This document shows, in pieces, positions 16,218-25,138 of a stretch of 29,691 nt of DNA (positions are counted from its first letter, which is position 1; every line of letters begins with the position of its first letter). The stretch comes from JAFAGX01 sp035623255 (GTDB lineage Bacteria > Acidobacteriota > Terriglobia > Terriglobales > Acidobacteriaceae). The notes beneath the pieces were generated by a model that saw nothing but the letters and a program-made list of their open reading frames with translations, ran no database searches and was not told where the DNA came from. The translations under genes were made by a program, and so were the position numbers. Location of the stretch: contig DASPTU010000095.1 in the NCBI GenBank assembly GCA_035623255.1, forward strand, positions 1-29,691, read 5' to 3'.

Positions 16218-17573
16218 ATGCCGCAACGCGACGAGATCGCCGCAGAAAAAGGGCTGCACCATCAGCTCAATGCCGGTCAAATGGCCATGGTTGCCGTTGG
16301 GGGATCGATCGGCACCGGCCTGCTGCTGGGGTCCGCAGCCGCCATGCAGATCGCCGGCCCGGCTGTCATCCTGAGCTTCGCATTTGCCGCATTCGTCAGC
16401 TGGACTGCAGCTATGGCTCTGGGCGAGCTATCCAGCGCCCATCCGGCGGCGGGGTCCTTCGGTATTTATGGCGACATGTATCTGAACGACTGGGCGGGAT
16501 TCATCGCGCGCGCCGGATATTGGGCCGCCCTGGCAATTTCGATTGGTGCCGAGCTGATAGCTTCCGCGACATACATGGCGTTCTGGTTCCCGAGGATTCC
16601 CGCACTGTTATGGGTGGCCGTTTTCTCAGTTTTTTTGCTTTTGGTGAATTTATGGGACGTCGGCCGTTATGGCCGCTTCGAGTTCTGGTTCGCCATGATC
16701 AAGGTTGTGACTATTGCGGCATTTATCGTGCTCGGATCCAGCCTGCTACTCGGCGGACGAGTTCCCGCGCAATACACCGCGCACGGCGGATTCTTTCCTC
16801 AAGGTGTGCTCGCGCCTCTGCTGGCCATCACTTTTGCCATTTATACGTTTGGCGGCGTCGAGTTCGTCGCCGTGACTTCCGGTGAATCACGATCGGCGCA
16901 AGAAGTCGCCAAAGCAGCATGGATCACTTTCGTGATGCTTGCGCTGGTTTATCTCGGCGCCATCGTTGTGCTTGCCGGAGTAATGCCATGGACGCGGGCC
17001 GGCGTGACCGAGAGTCCTTTTGTGACCGTGTTCCGCTTGGTAAGAATCCCGGGTGCCGCCCATCTGATGAATTTCGTCGTGCTCACCGCAGCCCTGTCCG
17101 GAGCGAATGCCTCGCTCTACATAACGTCACGAATGCTGTTCTCGCTGGCCCGCACCGGATGGGCGCCCGCGCGACTCGGACATCTGAACGCGGCTGGATC
17201 GCCTAATCTCGCATTGCTGGCCTCGTCCTATGGCATCGTGGTGGCCCTTGTGCTAGAAAAATGGGCCCCCAGCGTGGCATTCGAGTACATCCTTCGGGGA
17301 GCGTTCCTTGGGATGATGCTTTCGTGGCTAGTCTCGCTCGCGGCGCATGTTTCTTTTCGCCGGCGCCTCACCCCGGAAATGATTTCGACGCTGCCGATGC
17401 GGGCGCCCTTGGGAGCAGCGGGTTCGGTAGTGGGTTTCGTTCTGATCACCGCCGCGGTTCTCAAGGGCTGGTGGGATTCGCGAGTCAATCTCATCAGTGG
17501 AGTGGGGCTGCTGATTCTGTTGACCATTGCTTATTTCCTGATCAAACCTCGACAGAGGAAAACAGATTCTTAG
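16218..17573 (+). CDS. Amino-acid permease (APC superfamily, AAT-like)
   Basis: The 451-residue protein has about 12 hydrophobic segments. Its first helix carries the APC signature VAVGGSIGTGLLLGSAAAMQ, and the next segments read AAMALGELSSAHPAAGSFG and FGIYGDMYLNDWAGF, as in the amino-acid transporter (AAT) family. Helix 6 has ITFAIYTFGGVEFVAVTSGE, and helix 8 ends ALSGANASLYITSRMLFSLA. It should be a proton-coupled importer of an amino acid in the inner membrane. The substrate cannot be read from sequence. A kynureninase-like gene follows 115 nt downstream, which could hint at an aromatic substrate, but the link is weak. Confidence 0.92.
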   Translation: MPQRDEIAAEKGLHHQLNAGQMAMVAVGGSIGTGLLLGSAAAMQIAGPAVILSFAFAAFVSWTAAMALGELSSAHPAAGSFGIYGDMYLNDWAGFIARAGYWAALAISIGAELIASATYMAFWFPRIPALLWVAVFSVFLLLVNLWDVGRYGRFEFWFAMIKVVTIAAFIVLGSSLLLGGRVPAQYTAHGGFFPQGVLAPLLAITFAIYTFGGVEFVAVTSGESRSAQEVAKAAWITFVMLALVYLGAIVVLAGVMPWTRAGVTESPFVTVFRLVRIPGAAHLMNFVVLTAALSGANASLYITSRMLFSLARTGWAPARLGHLNAAGSPNLALLASSYGIVVALVLEKWAPSVAFEYILRGAFLGMMLSWLVSLAAHVSFRRRLTPEMISTLPMRAPLGAAGSVVGFVLITAAVLKGWWDSRVNLISGVGLLILLTIAYFLIKPRQRKTDS

Positions 17574-17688
17574 ACCACGGACCGAGAAGAAAGTCAGGCT
17601 CGTGACTCATACTTCGGTGGTGGTAGCGATCTCCTCAGGGTCCTCTGTGTGCTCTGTGCTTTCAGGATTTCCCGCGTACAATACACCC

Positions 17689-18855
17689 ATGCTTGACGAC
17701 CTGCTCCGCTACCGCCGTGAGTTTCCCATCCTCGAACGCACCACTTACATGATCAGCAATTCGCTGGGCGCGATGCCGCGTGGGGTCTATGACGCGATGA
17801 AGGGCTATGCCGACATCTGGGCAACCCGCGGTGTTCGCGCCTGGGAAGAGCGGTGGTGGATGCTGGCAGTCGAAGTGGGCGACGAAATTGGCGCGCTCAT
17901 GAACGCGCCCAAAGGCTCTGTTTCTACTCACCAGAATGTCACCACTTGCCAGGCGGTGGTCGCGTCCTGTTTCGACTTCTCCGGCAAGCGCAACAAAGTC
18001 GTTTATAGCGACATGAATTTTCCTTCCGTCATGTACTTCTGGGAGGCACAGCAGCCCCTCGGCGTACGCGTTCACATGGTGAAGACCGATGACGGCATTA
18101 CTATTCCCACCGAGCGGCTGCTTGACGCCATCGATGAAACTACCCTGCTGGTGCCGGTCTCGCATGTGATCTTTCGCAGCGCATTCATCAATGACGCCGA
18201 AGCAATCATCGAAAAAGCGCACAAAGTCGGCGCTTATGTGGTGCTTGATACCTTTCAGTCGCTCGGTACCGTTCCCGTCGATGTGCAAGCGCTCAACGTG
18301 GATTTCGCATGTGGTGGCGTTTTGAAGTGGCTGTGCGGTGGCCCCGGTGTTGGCTATTTATATGTGCGCCCCGATCTGGGCAGGAAACTCGAACCCAGAT
18401 TTACCGGCTGGTTTGCCCATCAGGATTCGATGGCGTTCGAAACAGGCCCCATTCGCTACAGCGATGGTCCATTTCGATTCATGAACGGAACCACGCATGT
18501 TCCCGCGCTTGAAGCCGCCCGGCCGGGACTGAAGATTATTTCCGAGGCTGGCATCGAGCGCATTCGCGAGAAATCAAAGCGCCAAACAACGCTATTGGTC
18601 CAACTGGCGGACCGGCATGGCTGGCGTGTCAACTCGCCTCGCGACCCTGAAAAGCGTGGCGGAACGGTTTCTATTGATATGCCTGAGTCAAGGGAAGTCT
18701 GCCAGGAGCTGCTGAAACGCGATATCCTCGTCGATTGGCGCCCCAAGGCCGGGGTACGCTTCTCGCCTCACTTTTACAACACAGACGCAGAGATCCACAC
18801 CGCGATTGCCGCGGCAGAAGACATTCTGAAAGAACGCACTGTGGCTGCTCATTAG
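17689..18855 (+). CDS. Kynureninase-like PLP-dependent enzyme (aminotransferase class V fold)
   Basis: The fold-type I PLP signature is clear: Asp187 in VVLDTFQSLGTVPVDV, which contacts the PLP ring nitrogen, and Lys213 in GGVLKWLCGGPGVGYLYVRP, which forms the Schiff base. The start segment RREFPILERTTYMISNSLGA and the tail VDWRPKAGVRFSPHFYNTDAE resemble kynureninases, which split kynurenine to anthranilate and alanine. Related class V enzymes (desulfurases, other lyases) are the alternative. From ATG 17689 the length is 388 residues. A GTG 29 codons upstream would begin in a decayed repeat and is rejected. A TACAAT at 17677-17682 lies 7 nt before the ATG, which would suit leaderless transcription. 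Confidence 0.8.
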   Translation: MLDDLLRYRREFPILERTTYMISNSLGAMPRGVYDAMKGYADIWATRGVRAWEERWWMLAVEVGDEIGALMNAPKGSVSTHQNVTTCQAVVASCFDFSGKRNKVVYSDMNFPSVMYFWEAQQPLGVRVHMVKTDDGITIPTERLLDAIDETTLLVPVSHVIFRSAFINDAEAIIEKAHKVGAYVVLDTFQSLGTVPVDVQALNVDFACGGVLKWLCGGPGVGYLYVRPDLGRKLEPRFTGWFAHQDSMAFETGPIRYSDGPFRFMNGTTHVPALEAARPGLKIISEAGIERIREKSKRQTTLLVQLADRHGWRVNSPRDPEKRGGTVSIDMPESREVCQELLKRDILVDWRPKAGVRFSPHFYNTDAEIHTAIAAAEDILKERTVAAH

Positions 18856-18989
18856 AAAAGGTGAGGCACAAATTGGGCTCTAGTTCCTGCGCGTCAGCAA
18901 CCACGTTACCCGCCTAACGTTCAGACCCTGATTGGACCTCGCCACTAACTCCAATGCTATGTTGGAGATTCACTAGAAATTCACGAATT

Positions 18990-19011
18990 TGTAACAAACC
19001 TGTAACATTCG
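18990..19011 (+). promoter_or_regulatory. Predicted Pho box upstream of pstS
   Basis: TGTAACA occurs twice, at 18990-18996 and 19001-19007, exactly 11 bp apart. PhoB-type regulators bind direct repeats of about 7 bp with a 4-bp spacer, and the same arrangement occurs upstream of pstC. The site lies about 50 nt before the pstS start. A possible -10 is CATATT (19024-19029). Confidence 0.7.
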
Positions 19012-19057
19012 CGCCTTAGAAACCATATTGACAACTTCATTATAGGAGGCAGGACTG

Positions 19058-20059
19058 GTGATACGCCGCATAGCGGTCTTGTGTCTCGCCTTAGTGCTTC
19101 CCGGTTTCGCCCAAACCACCTTAAACGGTGCGGGCGCGACTTTTCCGTACCCCATGTACTCGAAGTGGTTCAGCGAGTACCACAAGCTTCATCCTGACAT
19201 CCAAATTAACTATCAGTCCATTGGCAGCGGCGGCGGCATCCGCCAGGTGCTGGCGGGAACGGTCGATTTCGGGGCCAGCGACGGCCCCATGACCAACGAA
19301 CAGCTGGCCGAAACCAAAACCAAGATACTGCATGTTCCCACTGTGCTGGGAGCTGTGGTTCCTGCGTATAACGTTCCCGGAGTGACGACGGAGATTAAAT
19401 TCACGCCGGAAGCCTTGGCAGGAATTTTTCTCGGCAGGGTCACTTCCTGGAATGACCCCGCTCTGACTGGTGCCAACCCAGGCGTCAATCTTCCCAACCA
19501 GCCGATTATTGTGATTCATCGTTCGGATGGCAGCGGCACCACGTTTATCTTCACCGATTACTTATCCAAGGTCAGTCCGGACTGGCAGAGCCAGGTTGGA
19601 AAGAACACCTCAGTGAAATGGCCGGTCGGACTCGGGGGCAAGGGTAACGAGGGTGTGGCTGGCATGATCCGGCAGATGCAGGGCGCCATCGGGTATATCG
19701 AGCTGATCTATGCCGTGCAGAACAAAATCCCTTACGGAGTGGTGAGGAACGCGGCGGGAAACTTCGTGAAAGCCAGTCTGGACAGCGTTACCGCGGCTGC
19801 GGCTTCGGTGAAGAACATGCCTGCTGATTTTCGCGTCTCCATCGCCAACGCCCCGGGAAAAGATGCTTATCCCATTGCCAGTTTTACCTGGCTGCTAATT
19901 CCGGCTCAGTCCAAGGATCCGGCTAAGGGAAAGATTATTGCGGACTTCCTTAGCTGGATGGTGGATGACGGCCAGAAGATGACAACAGAATTGACCTATG
20001 CCCCCTTGCCGGAAAATGTGGCGGCAAAGGTCAAAGATGAAATCAAACAAGTCCGGTAA
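19058..20059 (+). CDS. pstS: Periplasmic phosphate-binding protein PstS
   Basis: PstS captures phosphate in the periplasm and hands it to PstCA. The GTG start is supported by AGGAGG (19044-19049), 8 nt upstream. A signal peptide (MIRRIAVLCLALVLPGFA) probably ends after residue 18, giving a mature N-terminus QTTLNGAGATFPYPMYSKW. Family blocks follow: INYQSIGSGGGIRQVLAGTV, DFGASDGPMT, the phosphate-contacting HRSDGSGTTFIFTDYLSKV and QGAIGYIELIYA. There is no lipobox Cys at the cleavage site, so a soluble periplasmic protein is expected. It is separated from pstCAB by five other genes, unusual compared with the compact pstSCAB order. Confidence 0.97.
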   Translation: MIRRIAVLCLALVLPGFAQTTLNGAGATFPYPMYSKWFSEYHKLHPDIQINYQSIGSGGGIRQVLAGTVDFGASDGPMTNEQLAETKTKILHVPTVLGAVVPAYNVPGVTTEIKFTPEALAGIFLGRVTSWNDPALTGANPGVNLPNQPIIVIHRSDGSGTTFIFTDYLSKVSPDWQSQVGKNTSVKWPVGLGGKGNEGVAGMIRQMQGAIGYIELIYAVQNKIPYGVVRNAAGNFVKASLDSVTAAAASVKNMPADFRVSIANAPGKDAYPIASFTWLLIPAQSKDPAKGKIIADFLSWMVDDGQKMTTELTYAPLPENVAAKVKDEIKQVR

Positions 20060-20121
20060 GCAAGTTGTAAGTCGGGTAGCAAGTTCACCGAACCTGGTTC
20101 TGTTCCCGATCGGATCATTTT

Positions 20122-20153
20122 GCGGCTTCCGATGACCTAGCACCGGAAGCCGC
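20122..20153. repeat. Perfect 10-bp hairpin between pstS and the porin gene
   Basis: GCGGCTTCCG (20122-20131) pairs with CGGAAGCCGC (20144-20153) around a 12-nt loop. It lies 62 nt after the pstS stop. No U-run follows, so an intrinsic terminator is unlikely. Such stems commonly protect the 3' end of an abundant upstream mRNA, which would fit pstS being made in excess of its neighbours. Confidence 0.65.
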
Positions 20154-20270
20154 TGCTCCCAAGGATCCATTGAGAGAACAGATTGTGTTTTCAGGATGCT
20201 GGTATCGTCCAATTCGTTTTTCCTCAATCGCAATTCGAATACGGCCTCTCCCGAGGCGAAGGAGCAAGAG

Positions 20271-22184
20271 ATGAAGTCCGTTCTCAGGTGGTCGGTAGTT
20301 CTTTTTCTGGCAGCAGTTTCAGTGGCGCAGACACAGACAGCAACAGGTACTGCTCCAAAAAGGAAAATCGCGCGTCCCGCAGCCGTGACTGCAAATGACG
20401 TGCAGGAACTCAAAGATGCGTTGGCCGCGCAACAGCAACAGATCGAGCAGTTGCGTCGCCAGTTGGCGCAGCGCGATCAGGCATGGTTACAAACGCAGCA
20501 GCAGTTGCAGCAGGCGCAATCGGCTGCCACCGCCGCGCAAGCCAGGGCGGATCAGGCAGCGCAGGAAGCTGGTCAACAACAGCAAGCGGTCTCCGATCTG
20601 AAGACCGACATGACCGACATGAAGCAGAATGCCGCCAATGCCGCACTCAGCTTACAAGAAACCCAGAAAAACATTCGCTCGGAGTTGGAAAGTCCCCTGG
20701 CGCTGCACTACAAGGGCATCACGATTACTCCGGGAGGCTTCCTGGCGGCAGAAACCGTATGGCGCCAGCATGCGTTGGGAGCGGATATCAATACGCCGTT
20801 CAACAGCATTCCCTTCGACGGCGCCAGTGCAGCCCACATGTCAGAATTCTTCGGCTCTGGGCGTCAGTCGCGTATTTCCATGCTCGCAGAAGGCAAGCTG
20901 AAGAGCGCCAAAGTGAGCGGGTACGTGGAAGCCGATTTCCTCTCCTCGGGGATCAGCTCCAACAACAACCAAAGCAACAGCTATTCATTGCGGCAACGGC
21001 AGGCTTGGGGCCAGGCCGCGCTGAATGACGGTTGGAGCTTTACCGGCGGGCAGATGTGGAGCCTTCTGACGGAAACCAAGAACGGATTGGACAACCGGAC
21101 TGAGGCTTTGCCGATGACCATTGATCCCCAATATAACGTCGGCTTCACTTGGGCGCGGCAATACGGGTTCCGCATCACCAGGAACTTCAGCAATAAGGCC
21201 TGGTTCGGCTTCTCGGTGGAAAATCCCCAGACCACCACCGGAGGTACGCTCGTTTCCGGGCAGAATAATTTCATCATCGGTTCGCAGGGTGCTGGAGGTG
21301 GGCTTTACAACGCCACCGCCAACTATTCATTCAATGCCACGCCGGATTTTGTCACCAAACTTGCTTTCCAACCAGGTTGGGGGCATTTCGAGGTGTTTGG
21401 CGTGATTCGTGATTTTCGCGACCGGATCTTCCCCTGCGGCGGCCTGATTGTGGCGAAAAATGGCGCCTTGCCCGCGACCACGACATGTAACGGGGCCAAT
21501 TTCCCCAATGCCGTGGGTGCTTCCAATAACAGCAGCGTTGGTGGAGGCGGCGGAGCTAACCTCCGGGTAACGGTCGCCAAACACGTCGACGTGGGTGTTC
21601 ACTTCATGGGTGGCGACGGCATTGGGCGTTACGGCTCAGCTGGACTGGCCGATGTCGTGGTCCGGCCAGACGGCGTGCTCGTGCCGGCGCGCAACTATCA
21701 GGCGCTGGGCACGCTGGAGTGGCACTCCAAGCGGCTGGATATCTATGCCAATGTGGGCGGCGAGTACGAAGAACGCGTAGACTTCGTTGTCAATGGGAAA
21801 GGTGCAGGCTACGGTTCCCCTCTGTTTAACAACTCTGGTTGCTACACAGAAGCGCCACCTACCTCAACCGTCATCAACGTAGATACGCCAGGATCCGGAA
21901 CGACTCCCATCAACAGCGGCACAGTGCCGAATCCGGGAAGCGCGGGCACTCCGCTATCGGCCGGCTTTAACCCCGCTGGCCCTCCAAACTGCGCCGGAAA
22001 CACTCGCGCGATCTACGAGGGCACGCTGGGCTTCTGGTACCGGCTCTATAGCGGCGACAAGGGCCGCGTCCAGTTTGGACCACAATACTCTTACATCAAC
22101 CGCAGCACTTGGGCGGCGAAGGGAGGAACTCCCAGCGCCCAGGAAAACATGATCCTGACCTCGTTCCGGTATTACCTGCCGTAA
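20271..22184 (+). CDS. Outer-membrane porin with N-terminal periplasmic coiled coil
   Basis: From ATG 20271, with GAAGGAG 6 nt upstream, the product is 637 residues; an upstream frame extension to 20196 adds no signal sequence and is rejected. A signal peptide (MKSVLRWSVVLFLAAVSVA) ends near residue 19. Residues of about 45-145 are Gln/Ala-rich heptads (QQQQIEQLRRQLAQRDQAWL and following), a probable trimeric coiled coil. A beta-barrel follows with alternating strands such as ISMLAEGKLKSAKVSGYVEA, RQRQAWGQAALNDGWSFTG and GFRITRNFSNKAWFGFS, ending SFRYYLP. The design recalls DcaP-type porins. Placement between pstS and ppk1 suggests phosphate or another anion as substrate, which is inference only. 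Confidence 0.8.
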   Translation: MKSVLRWSVVLFLAAVSVAQTQTATGTAPKRKIARPAAVTANDVQELKDALAAQQQQIEQLRRQLAQRDQAWLQTQQQLQQAQSAATAAQARADQAAQEAGQQQQAVSDLKTDMTDMKQNAANAALSLQETQKNIRSELESPLALHYKGITITPGGFLAAETVWRQHALGADINTPFNSIPFDGASAAHMSEFFGSGRQSRISMLAEGKLKSAKVSGYVEADFLSSGISSNNNQSNSYSLRQRQAWGQAALNDGWSFTGGQMWSLLTETKNGLDNRTEALPMTIDPQYNVGFTWARQYGFRITRNFSNKAWFGFSVENPQTTTGGTLVSGQNNFIIGSQGAGGGLYNATANYSFNATPDFVTKLAFQPGWGHFEVFGVIRDFRDRIFPCGGLIVAKNGALPATTTCNGANFPNAVGASNNSSVGGGGGANLRVTVAKHVDVGVHFMGGDGIGRYGSAGLADVVVRPDGVLVPARNYQALGTLEWHSKRLDIYANVGGEYEERVDFVVNGKGAGYGSPLFNNSGCYTEAPPTSTVINVDTPGSGTTPINSGTVPNPGSAGTPLSAGFNPAGPPNCAGNTRAIYEGTLGFWYRLYSGDKGRVQFGPQYSYINRSTWAAKGGTPSAQENMILTSFRYYLP

Positions 22185-22202
22185 CTGGAGCGGGATTTCG
22201 AC

Positions 22203-22233
22203 AGGCGCCAGCGCAAAACTGGCGCCTTGTTTT
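22203..22233 (+). terminator. Rho-independent terminator after the porin gene
   Basis: AGGCGCCAG (22203-22211) pairs with CTGGCGCCT (22219-22227) around a 7-nt loop, followed by TGTTTT. It lies 18 nt after the porin stop and has the form of an intrinsic terminator, though the T-run is broken by one G. It would separate the pstS-porin transcript from ppk1. Confidence 0.75.
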
Positions 22234-22450
22234 CGCCAAACCAGCCGCTGCCTGCGGATGTTTTATACTAGAGTCTGCACGGCACGAGGCAACAGGCCTG
22301 CCTGTGTCCCGCCGTCGCAATTCAGCTGAACAAGCATCGCTTAGTTCGTCCTGACTAATACAAGTTGCAACAGAAAATGAGCATCCCCCCGCCTGCCGCA
22401 GGAACCGACAGGTGATCTTCATACCTGGGTGAGCCCCACGGAAGTTAAAC

Positions 22451-24601
22451 ATGGCTCGTGCGCCACTGGAGAATTCGGCCTACTACATTAATCGGGAACT
22501 CTCCTGGCTCGCCTTTAACCGTCGTGTGCTGGAAGAAGCCGAGGACGTAGCCAATCCACCCCTCGAACGCGTCAAATTCCTCTCTATTACCGCCAGCAAT
22601 CTGGACGAGTTTTTCGAGGTTCGAGTCGCCGGACTGGTACAGCAGATTGAGGATGGATATAACGAAGCCGGTCCGGACGGACTCACTCTATTGCAGGAAC
22701 GTGACGCAGTCGCCCGCGAGACTCACGAGTTCGTTGGCCATCAGTACCGCTGTTGGAACGACCAACTGCGCCCCCTGCTTGCACAGAACGGCATTCGAGT
22801 TCTGGGCCTGCACGAATTAGATCCCCATGCGCGCGAGTTCATTGACGACTACTACGAACGCGAACTCGATCTCCTGCTCACGCCGGTTACGGTGGACCCG
22901 GCGCATCCTTTTCCCCGGGTTATCAACAAAGCCCTGTGCGTAGCATTTCTACTGCGCCGCCGCCGGCGTTCCTCGACGACATATACAGGAGTGGTAACGG
23001 TGCCGAGGGCCTTGCCTCGTCTGGTGCGTCTTCCTTCCGAGGGAACCGTCGACTTCATTTTTCTTGCGGACCTCGTGGCTCATTATGCCTCGCGAATGTA
23101 TCACGGCTATGACGTGGTTTCTTCCGCAGCCTTCCGCGTCACGCGCAACAGCAATCTCTATCTTGCTGAGGAAGAGTCACGAAATTTGCTCGAATCAGTA
23201 CGCACTGAGTTGCACAATCGGCGTAAAGGTGATGCGGTGCGCCTGGAGATCGAGTCCGACGCTGATCCGGAAATTATTGAGCGGCTAAGAACGAATTTTG
23301 AGCTGGAACCGTGGCAGGTTTTTCCGGTAAACGGCCCGGTGAATTTATCGCGCTTGTTCAATATTTATGACCAGGTGGGACGTCCCGACCTGAAGTTCAA
23401 GGCTTTCGTTCCTCGTGAACTGCGGTTGACCGCCAAATCGCAGGATCTTTTCGAGGAGCTGCGGCGGCACGATGTTCTCTTGCACCATCCTTACGATTCG
23501 TACGATGCGGTGGTCTCGTTTATCGAGGCGGCGGCGGAAGACCCACAAGTGCTCTCCATGAAGCAAACCCTGTATCGCACGAGTGAGCACTCCCTCATCG
23601 TGCCGTCGCTGATGTCTGCGGCGGCCAAGAAGGAAGTCACCGCGGTCGTGGAGCTCAAGGCACGCTTCGATGAGGCGTCAAACATCCGATGGGCTCGCGA
23701 TCTGGAAGATGCGGGCGTTCAGGTATTCCACGGCCTAGTCGGACTTAAGACCCACTGCAAGCTATCGTTGCTCGTGCGACGGGATCCCGACGGCGTAACA
23801 AGACGTTACGCTCATTTAGGAACCGGAAACTACAACGCCACCACCGCGCGAATTTATACGGACTTGAGTTTGCTCACTGCCGATCCCGTGATTACCAGCG
23901 CGGTCCACGATGTTTTCAACTTCCTGACCGCCTATGCGGAAAACCCAAGTTACGACCCGCTGATTGTGGCTCCGCTGAACTTGGCTGAGCACGTTTTGGC
24001 GATGATTGCCCGTGAGGCGGAGCACGCGCGGCATGGGCGCCCCGCTCACATCATTGCAAAAATGAATGCACTGCTGGATAAGAACGTTGTCAGGTCTCTG
24101 TACGAAGCCTCCCAGGCCGGAGTGAAGATCGACCTGATTGTGCGAGGAATCTGCGCGCTGCGCCCTGGTGTCCGCGGCCTCAGCCATAACATTGTGGTAC
24201 GGAGCATTGTCGGGCGTTTCCTGGAGCATAGCCGAATTTACTATTTTGCCAATGGAGGGCAGGAAGAGATATATCTCGGCAGCGCCGACTGGATGCCACG
24301 CAACCTGTACGAGCGAGTCGAAGTGCTTTTCCCAGTGAAAGACGAGTTGCTTCGCCAGCGCATCCGACAGGAGATTCTCGAATCTTATTTGGCGGACAAT
24401 CTTAAATCTCGCATCCTGCAGCGCGACGGGAGCTACATTCGAGCATGGCGGCTCCAAGGGAGGCGCAGACCCCCAACCATCGACGGGTTCAATGCCCAAG
24501 AATTCCTGATCGGTTTGGCTGAAGGAAAGGCAGTTTTGGAAACCATTCCCCAAGAACCGGTAAAGCGGACCAGAAGGGTGATTGCGGGAAGGGAGCGCTA
24601 A
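22451..24601 (+). CDS. ppk1: Polyphosphate kinase 1
   Basis: PPK1 makes long inorganic polyphosphate reversibly from ATP. The 716-residue protein shows the PPK1 N-terminal block YYINRELSWLAFNRRVLEEA and SNLDEFFEVRVAGL. The PLD-like catalytic half contains KTHCKLSLLVRRDPDGVT with His435 (the E. coli autophosphorylated His equivalent), then YAHLGTGNYNATTARIYTDL. A second PLD-like block is FLEHSRIYYFANGGQEEIYL with His593 (equivalent to E. coli His592), ending GSADWMPRNLYERVEVLFPV. All expected active-site residues are present. Only a weak GGAAG precedes the ATG. sixA follows 6 nt later and is probably co-transcribed. Confidence 0.97.
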   Translation: MARAPLENSAYYINRELSWLAFNRRVLEEAEDVANPPLERVKFLSITASNLDEFFEVRVAGLVQQIEDGYNEAGPDGLTLLQERDAVARETHEFVGHQYRCWNDQLRPLLAQNGIRVLGLHELDPHAREFIDDYYERELDLLLTPVTVDPAHPFPRVINKALCVAFLLRRRRRSSTTYTGVVTVPRALPRLVRLPSEGTVDFIFLADLVAHYASRMYHGYDVVSSAAFRVTRNSNLYLAEEESRNLLESVRTELHNRRKGDAVRLEIESDADPEIIERLRTNFELEPWQVFPVNGPVNLSRLFNIYDQVGRPDLKFKAFVPRELRLTAKSQDLFEELRRHDVLLHHPYDSYDAVVSFIEAAAEDPQVLSMKQTLYRTSEHSLIVPSLMSAAAKKEVTAVVELKARFDEASNIRWARDLEDAGVQVFHGLVGLKTHCKLSLLVRRDPDGVTRRYAHLGTGNYNATTARIYTDLSLLTADPVITSAVHDVFNFLTAYAENPSYDPLIVAPLNLAEHVLAMIAREAEHARHGRPAHIIAKMNALLDKNVVRSLYEASQAGVKIDLIVRGICALRPGVRGLSHNIVVRSIVGRFLEHSRIYYFANGGQEEIYLGSADWMPRNLYERVEVLFPVKDELLRQRIRQEILESYLADNLKSRILQRDGSYIRAWRLQGRRRPPTIDGFNAQEFLIGLAEGKAVLETIPQEPVKRTRRVIAGRER

Positions 24602-24607
24602 TAATCT

Positions 24608-25138
24608 ATGGTCATTTACTTTCTTCGTCACGCCAGTGCAGGTCAGCGGATGGTTAATCCGAAGAAGGATGAGAAACGTCCCCTGGATAAAGATGGAATC
24701 GAACAATGTGGGATTGTGGGGCGCACACTGGCCGCATTAGACGTCCAGGTGGACGCCATCGTCTCCAGTCCGCTGAAACGTGCTGCTCAAACCGCATCGC
24801 TCGTCGGAAACGAACTCAGCTATGAAGGAAAACTTCAACTCGACGACGCGTTGCGGCCAAGCGCCACGTTTGCGGACTTTCGCCGCATGCTGGAAAAGTA
24901 CGCCAAGCTGGAAGAGATCATGGTCGTCGGCCATAATCCAAATCTGAGCGAGTTTTTGGGCCGCATCATCAGCGAGGCCGGTTGCGAAGCTCGAACCGAT
25001 TTGCGGAAGGGCGCTGTGGCCAAGGTGGACATGGGTAGGAACTCGGCGTCGCTGCAATGGTGTTTGACGCCTAAGGTTTTGAGGGGTATCTACACCGCAG
25101 CCGCAGAAAGTTCCCGTCCGAAGACTTCGCGAAAATAG
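24608..25138 (+). CDS. sixA: SixA-type histidine phosphatase
   Basis: SixA enzymes remove phosphate from phosphohistidine in signalling proteins. The 176-residue protein opens MVIYFLRHASAG, with His8 as the phosphoacceptor of the LRH motif. It then has SSPLKRAAQTASLV and the second active-site His109 in VVGHNPNLSEFLG. It starts 6 nt after ppk1, so translation is likely coupled. In several bacteria a SixA-like phosphatase sits beside ppk1. The target is unknown; a histidine-phosphorylated protein or PPK1-linked chemistry is possible. Its 3' end overlaps ppx on the other strand by 49 nt. Confidence 0.92.
   Translation: MVIYFLRHASAGQRMVNPKKDEKRPLDKDGIEQCGIVGRTLAALDVQVDAIVSSPLKRAAQTASLVGNELSYEGKLQLDDALRPSATFADFRRMLEKYAKLEEIMVVGHNPNLSEFLGRIISEAGCEARTDLRKGAVAKVDMGRNSASLQWCLTPKVLRGIYTAAAESSRPKTSRK

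Noticed and set aside
17572..17665. Decayed copy of the CACGGAG repeat between the permease and the kynureninase-like gene
   Set aside because: Words such as CCACGGA and CCTCTGTGTGCTCTGTG are suggestive, but the arms no longer pair well enough to list as a repeat.
19028..19033. TTGACA as a -35 box for pstS
   Set aside because: It lies only 24 nt before the GTG, and no -10 fits at the right distance before the ribosome-binding site.
22264..22269. TATACT as a -10 box for ppk1
   Set aside because: The stretch 17 nt upstream (CCAGCC) is not a -35 box, and the leader would be about 180 nt; kept only as a note.
22355..22372. Possible Pho box before ppk1 (CTAATAC and TGCAACA, 11 bp apart)
   Set aside because: Only the second unit resembles TGTAACA, so the match is too weak to claim.
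23816..24706. 296-codon open frame opposite ppk1
   Set aside because: It lies entirely opposite ppk1 and the start of sixA, and its translation shows no family features.
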